DNA from: DATHTK01 sp035463295
GTDB lineage: Bacteria > Actinomycetota > Rubrobacteria > Rubrobacterales > Rubrobacteraceae
Reading direction: 5' to 3'
NCBI GenBank assembly: GCA_035463295.1
Contig: DATHTK010000058.1
Location: forward strand, 1 to 16,160
Length of the DNA stretch: 16,160 bases
The notes beneath the pieces were generated by a model. That model was given only the letters and a program-made list of their open reading frames with translations, made no database searches and had not been told where the DNA came from. This document shows positions 13,935 to 16,160 of the stretch, piece by piece. The position numbers and the translations under genes are program-made. Positions within the stretch are counted from its first letter, which is position 1. Each line of letters starts with the position of its first letter.

Positions 13935-15005
13935 TCAGTTGCCGTTAGGCGTGGCGATGCCCAGGTGATCGTAGGCGCGGTGGGTGGCTATGCGCCCGCG
14001 GCTGGTGCGTTGGATCAGGCCGCTCTGCAACAGGTACGGCTCGTAGACATCCTCGACGGTGTCGCGCGCCTCGCCGAGCGCCACCGAGAGCGTGCCGACC
14101 CCCACCGGGCCGCCGTCGAACTTGTCGATTATCAGGGCGAGGTAGTCGCGGTCGGCCCGGTCGAGACCGAGGTGGTCCACGCCCTGCATCTCGAGGGCAG
14201 CGTTCGCCGTCTCCTCGTCTATCTTCCCGTCCGCGACCACCTCCGCGTAGTCGCGGACGCGCTTTAGCAGGCGGTTCGCCACGCGCGGGGTGCCGCGACT
14301 CCGGCGCGCGAGCTGGGCGGCGCCGGCCCCGGTGACCGGGATGCCAAGGATCTTCGCGTTCCTCACCACTATCTTCTCGAGCTCGCCGGCGGTGTAGTAG
14401 TCGAGGCGCGCCGAGAAGCCGAACCGGTCGAGCAGCGGCTTGGTCATCAACCCGGTCCGCGTCGTCGCCCCGACGAGGGTAAACTTCGGCAGATCCATCC
14501 GGATCGTGCGCGCCGACGGGCCCTGGCCGAGGACTATATCCATCGCGTAGTCCTCCATCGCCGGGTAGAGGACCTCCTCGATCTGTCTGTTCAGGCGGTG
14601 GATCTCGTCTATAAACAGGAAGTCGCCCTCTTCGAGGGAGGTCAGTATCGCCGCCATGTCCCCTGCCCGCTCGAGGCTGGGGCCGCTCGTGGTCGTAAGC
14701 CCGACGCCCATCTCGCCCGCGAGGATGCGACACAGGCTCGTCTTGCCGAGCCCGGGAGGTCCGGCCAGCAGCATGTGGTCGAGCGCCTCGCCCCTCTGCT
14801 TGGCCGCCTGGACGAAGATGCTCAGGTTCTGTTTGAGCTTCTCCTGCCCGACGAATTCCTCGAGGCTGCGCGGCCTCAGGGTGGGCTCATCGTCCTCGGC
14901 GAACGCCTCTGGGTCGAGCGGGTGCTCCTCGGCCGGCCCGATCGGACCGGCCGCCCCCGTGATGTCCTCTTCCGACCGCACGGTGAAGTCGTCCATCTCT
15001 TCCAT
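13935..15005 (-). CDS. ruvB: Holliday junction branch migration ATPase RuvB
   Basis: Hexameric AAA+ motor that drives Holliday-junction branch migration with RuvA. Counting from ATG 15005 gives 356 residues. Walker A is GPPGLGKTS (82-90), Walker B is FLFIDEIHR (129-137), sensor 1 is VGATTRTG, the arginine finger lies in LLDRFGF, and sensor 2 is in RGTPRVANRLLKRV. A C-terminal winged helix ends in HLGIATPNGN. About 40 acidic residues precede LRPRSLEEFVGQ, longer than in E. coli. The start is uncertain: GTG 15014 (2 nt after the ruvA stop), ATG 15005 and ATG 14996 are in frame, and none has a clear Shine-Dalgarno advantage. Tight spacing implies coupling to ruvA. Confidence 0.97.
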   Translation of the reverse strand: MEEMDDFTVRSEEDITGAAGPIGPAEEHPLDPEAFAEDDEPTLRPRSLEEFVGQEKLKQNLSIFVQAAKQRGEALDHMLLAGPPGLGKTSLCRILAGEMGVGLTTTSGPSLERAGDMAAILTSLEEGDFLFIDEIHRLNRQIEEVLYPAMEDYAMDIVLGQGPSARTIRMDLPKFTLVGATTRTGLMTKPLLDRFGFSARLDYYTAGELEKIVVRNAKILGIPVTGAGAAQLARRSRGTPRVANRLLKRVRDYAEVVADGKIDEETANAALEMQGVDHLGLDRADRDYLALIIDKFDGGPVGVGTLSVALGEARDTVEDVYEPYLLQSGLIQRTSRGRIATHRAYDHLGIATPNGN

Positions 15006-15016
15006 CCCCGACACGC

Positions 15017-15613
15017 CTAGCGCCTGCTCCCTATCCGCCGTAGCGCCTCCTTTATGTACCCCTCGACCGTCTCCTGCGGCGGTACGTCGCCGAGGGCCCG
15101 CTCGGCCTCCTCCAGCGAGTAGCCGAGCCCCGTGAGCGCCTCTCGCGCCTCCATGAACGGCCCACCCCCGCCGCCGACTCCGCCACTCACGGCGGGCTCG
15201 GGGGCGGAGGTCGCGATGTCCTTGCCCTTTAGCTCGAGCACGAGCCGCTCGGCGGTCTTTCTCCCGAGCCCCGGCACCGACGCGAGCTTGACGATGTCGC
15301 CCCGGGCGACCGCTTCGGCGACCTCCGCCGGCGACATCGAGGATAGCACCGAGAGCGCGAGCTTCGGTCCCACCTTGCTCACGGCGGTCAGCGCGTCGAA
15401 GGCGCCCCTCTCCTCTCTCGAAGCGAACCCGAAGAGGAGCAGCGCGTCCTCGCGCACGACCATGCGCGTGTGGATGACGCACTCCTCACCGAGCGAAGGG
15501 AGCGACCGCAGCGTGGATAGCGACGCCGAGGTCCGGTAGCCCACTCCCCCCACGTCCACGACGACGCCCTCGGTATCCTTCTCGACCAACGTTCCGCGAA
15601 GTCTGTGTATCAT
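15017..15613 (-). CDS. ruvA: Holliday junction branch migration protein RuvA
   Basis: Tetrameric junction-binding protein that loads RuvB. The 198 residues show the three usual domains. The OB fold (1-65) ends in VVREDALLLFGF, with the acidic pin at E55 and D56, the same numbers as in E. coli. The helix-hairpin-helix region (70-130) includes VSKVGPKLALSVLSS and VPGLGRKTAERLVLELK. A Gly-rich linker (about 143-150) joins the RuvB-binding C-terminal domain. ATG 15613 is 24 nt after the ruvC stop. The Shine-Dalgarno is weak, and a GATAAT hexamer 6 nt upstream raises the possibility of a second, leaderless start of transcription. Confidence 0.97.
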   Translation of the reverse strand: MIHRLRGTLVEKDTEGVVVDVGGVGYRTSASLSTLRSLPSLGEECVIHTRMVVREDALLLFGFASREERGAFDALTAVSKVGPKLALSVLSSMSPAEVAEAVARGDIVKLASVPGLGRKTAERLVLELKGKDIATSAPEPAVSGGVGGGGGPFMEAREALTGLGYSLEEAERALGDVPPQETVEGYIKEALRRIGSRR

Positions 15614-15619
15614 CGGCTA

Positions 15620-15625
15620 ATTATC
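15620..15625 (-). promoter_or_regulatory. Possible internal -10 box before ruvA
   Basis: GATAAT on the minus strand, 5 of 6 to TATAAT and 6 nt before ATG 15613, has the same spacing as the DUF2905 and EamA elements. The best -35 (TGGGGA, 17 bp) is poor. It lies in the only AT-rich part of the 24-nt ruvC-ruvA gap. Confidence 0.3.
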
Positions 15626-15637
15626 CCGCACGATCCG

Positions 15638-16159
15638 CTATTTCCCCACCCCCACCTTCCCCGTCATCCTGCTCGAGAAGGCGTGGCAGATGGCGATGGC
15701 GAGCCCGTCGGCGGCGTCGTCGGGGCGTGGGATCTCGCGCAGGTTCAGGAGGGTACGCACCATCTCCTGCACCTGCCGCTTGTCCGCCCGCCCGTAGGAG
15801 GTGATCGTCTGCTTCACCTGCAATGGCGTGTACTCGTGTACCTCGACGCCGGCCCTGTACGCCGCCAGGAGCGCGACGCCTCGCGCCTGTCCGACCGTGA
15901 TCGCCGTGGTCACGTTCGTGTTGAAGAACAGCTCTTCGACCGCGACCGCCACCGGCCTGTATCCCTCCACGAGCTGCGTTACACCGTCGAAAAGGCGCCC
16001 GAGCCGCCGCGTCATCTCCCAGTTGGAGGGCGTGGTGATCGCACCGTGCTGCACGTACCGAAGGCGGTTCCCCTCCTGACGAATGACCCCCCACCCCATC
16101 GTCGCGGTGCCCGGATCTATGCCGAGTATGGTGTGTCCGCTGCCGCCGGTGACGAGCAT
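15638..16159 (-). CDS. ruvC: Holliday junction resolvase RuvC
   Basis: Endonuclease that cuts Holliday junctions symmetrically during recombinational repair. Counting from ATG 16159 gives 173 residues with the RNase H-like fold and all four acidic residues: D15 (ILGIDPGTATMGWG), E75 (VAVEELFFN), and D148 and D151 (PDDAADGLAIAICH). The basic YTPLQVKQTITSYGRADKRQV block is normal. Ten residues precede the usual ILGIDPG start. The ATG is one base from the window edge, so an upstream start or the ribosome-binding site cannot be judged. It heads the ruvC-ruvA-ruvB series. Confidence 0.95.
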   Translation of the reverse strand: MLVTGGSGHTILGIDPGTATMGWGVIRQEGNRLRYVQHGAITTPSNWEMTRRLGRLFDGVTQLVEGYRPVAVAVEELFFNTNVTTAITVGQARGVALLAAYRAGVEVHEYTPLQVKQTITSYGRADKRQVQEMVRTLLNLREIPRPDDAADGLAIAICHAFSSRMTGKVGVGK

Positions 16160-16160
16160 G

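Noticed and set aside
15006..15482. N-terminal extension of RuvB up to 15482
   Set aside because: It lies wholly over ruvA in another frame and shows no RuvB features.

Overview
The window is a GC-rich chromosomal stretch of bacterial housekeeping genes. I see no phage, insertion sequence, CRISPR, tRNA or rRNA. Fifteen protein genes are supported; all but one (ilvD) lie on the minus strand, and no gene-free gap reaches 300 bases. GC-rich third codon positions, frequent GTG starts, apparently leaderless promoters, and the order ruvC-ruvA-ruvB ... secD-secF ... rel point to an actinobacterium. The additional presence of queA-tgt, the DUF2905 protein and a phasin-like/UbiB pair suggests a deep-branching lineage such as Rubrobacter. 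That placement is inference; no database search was run.

Layout in the minus-strand reading direction, from the right end: (1) ruvC, ruvA and ruvB, the Holliday-junction branch migration and resolution genes; (2) a 94-residue unrecognised protein with a Sm-like barrel pattern, followed by an App1/DUF2183 HAD-type phosphatase; (3) ilvD on the plus strand, tail-to-tail with the App1 gene and head-to-head with an EamA transporter, which is followed by a VOC dioxygenase; (4) DUF2905, queA and tgt (queuosine tRNA modification); (5) secD and secF (protein export), without yajC; (6) a phasin-like coiled-coil protein and a UbiB/ABC1 atypical kinase; (7) a bifunctional (p)ppGpp synthetase/hydrolase gene cut by the left edge.

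The most useful extra signals are regulatory. A TAGAAT -10 hexamer on the minus strand sits in four gaps (before secD, DUF2905, the VOC gene and the EamA gene). For DUF2905 and EamA it is exactly 6 nt before the start codon; for rel a TACAAT with an upstream TG is 7 nt before the ATG. These spacings predict leaderless mRNAs. The oddest gene is tgt: its conserved frame has no ATG, GTG, TTG or CTG where it should start. A GTC codon sits behind a well-placed Shine-Dalgarno, and a run of six G lies just upstream in the end of queA.

No undescribed defence or mobile system is visible. The region is ordinary core genome with a few points worth checking.
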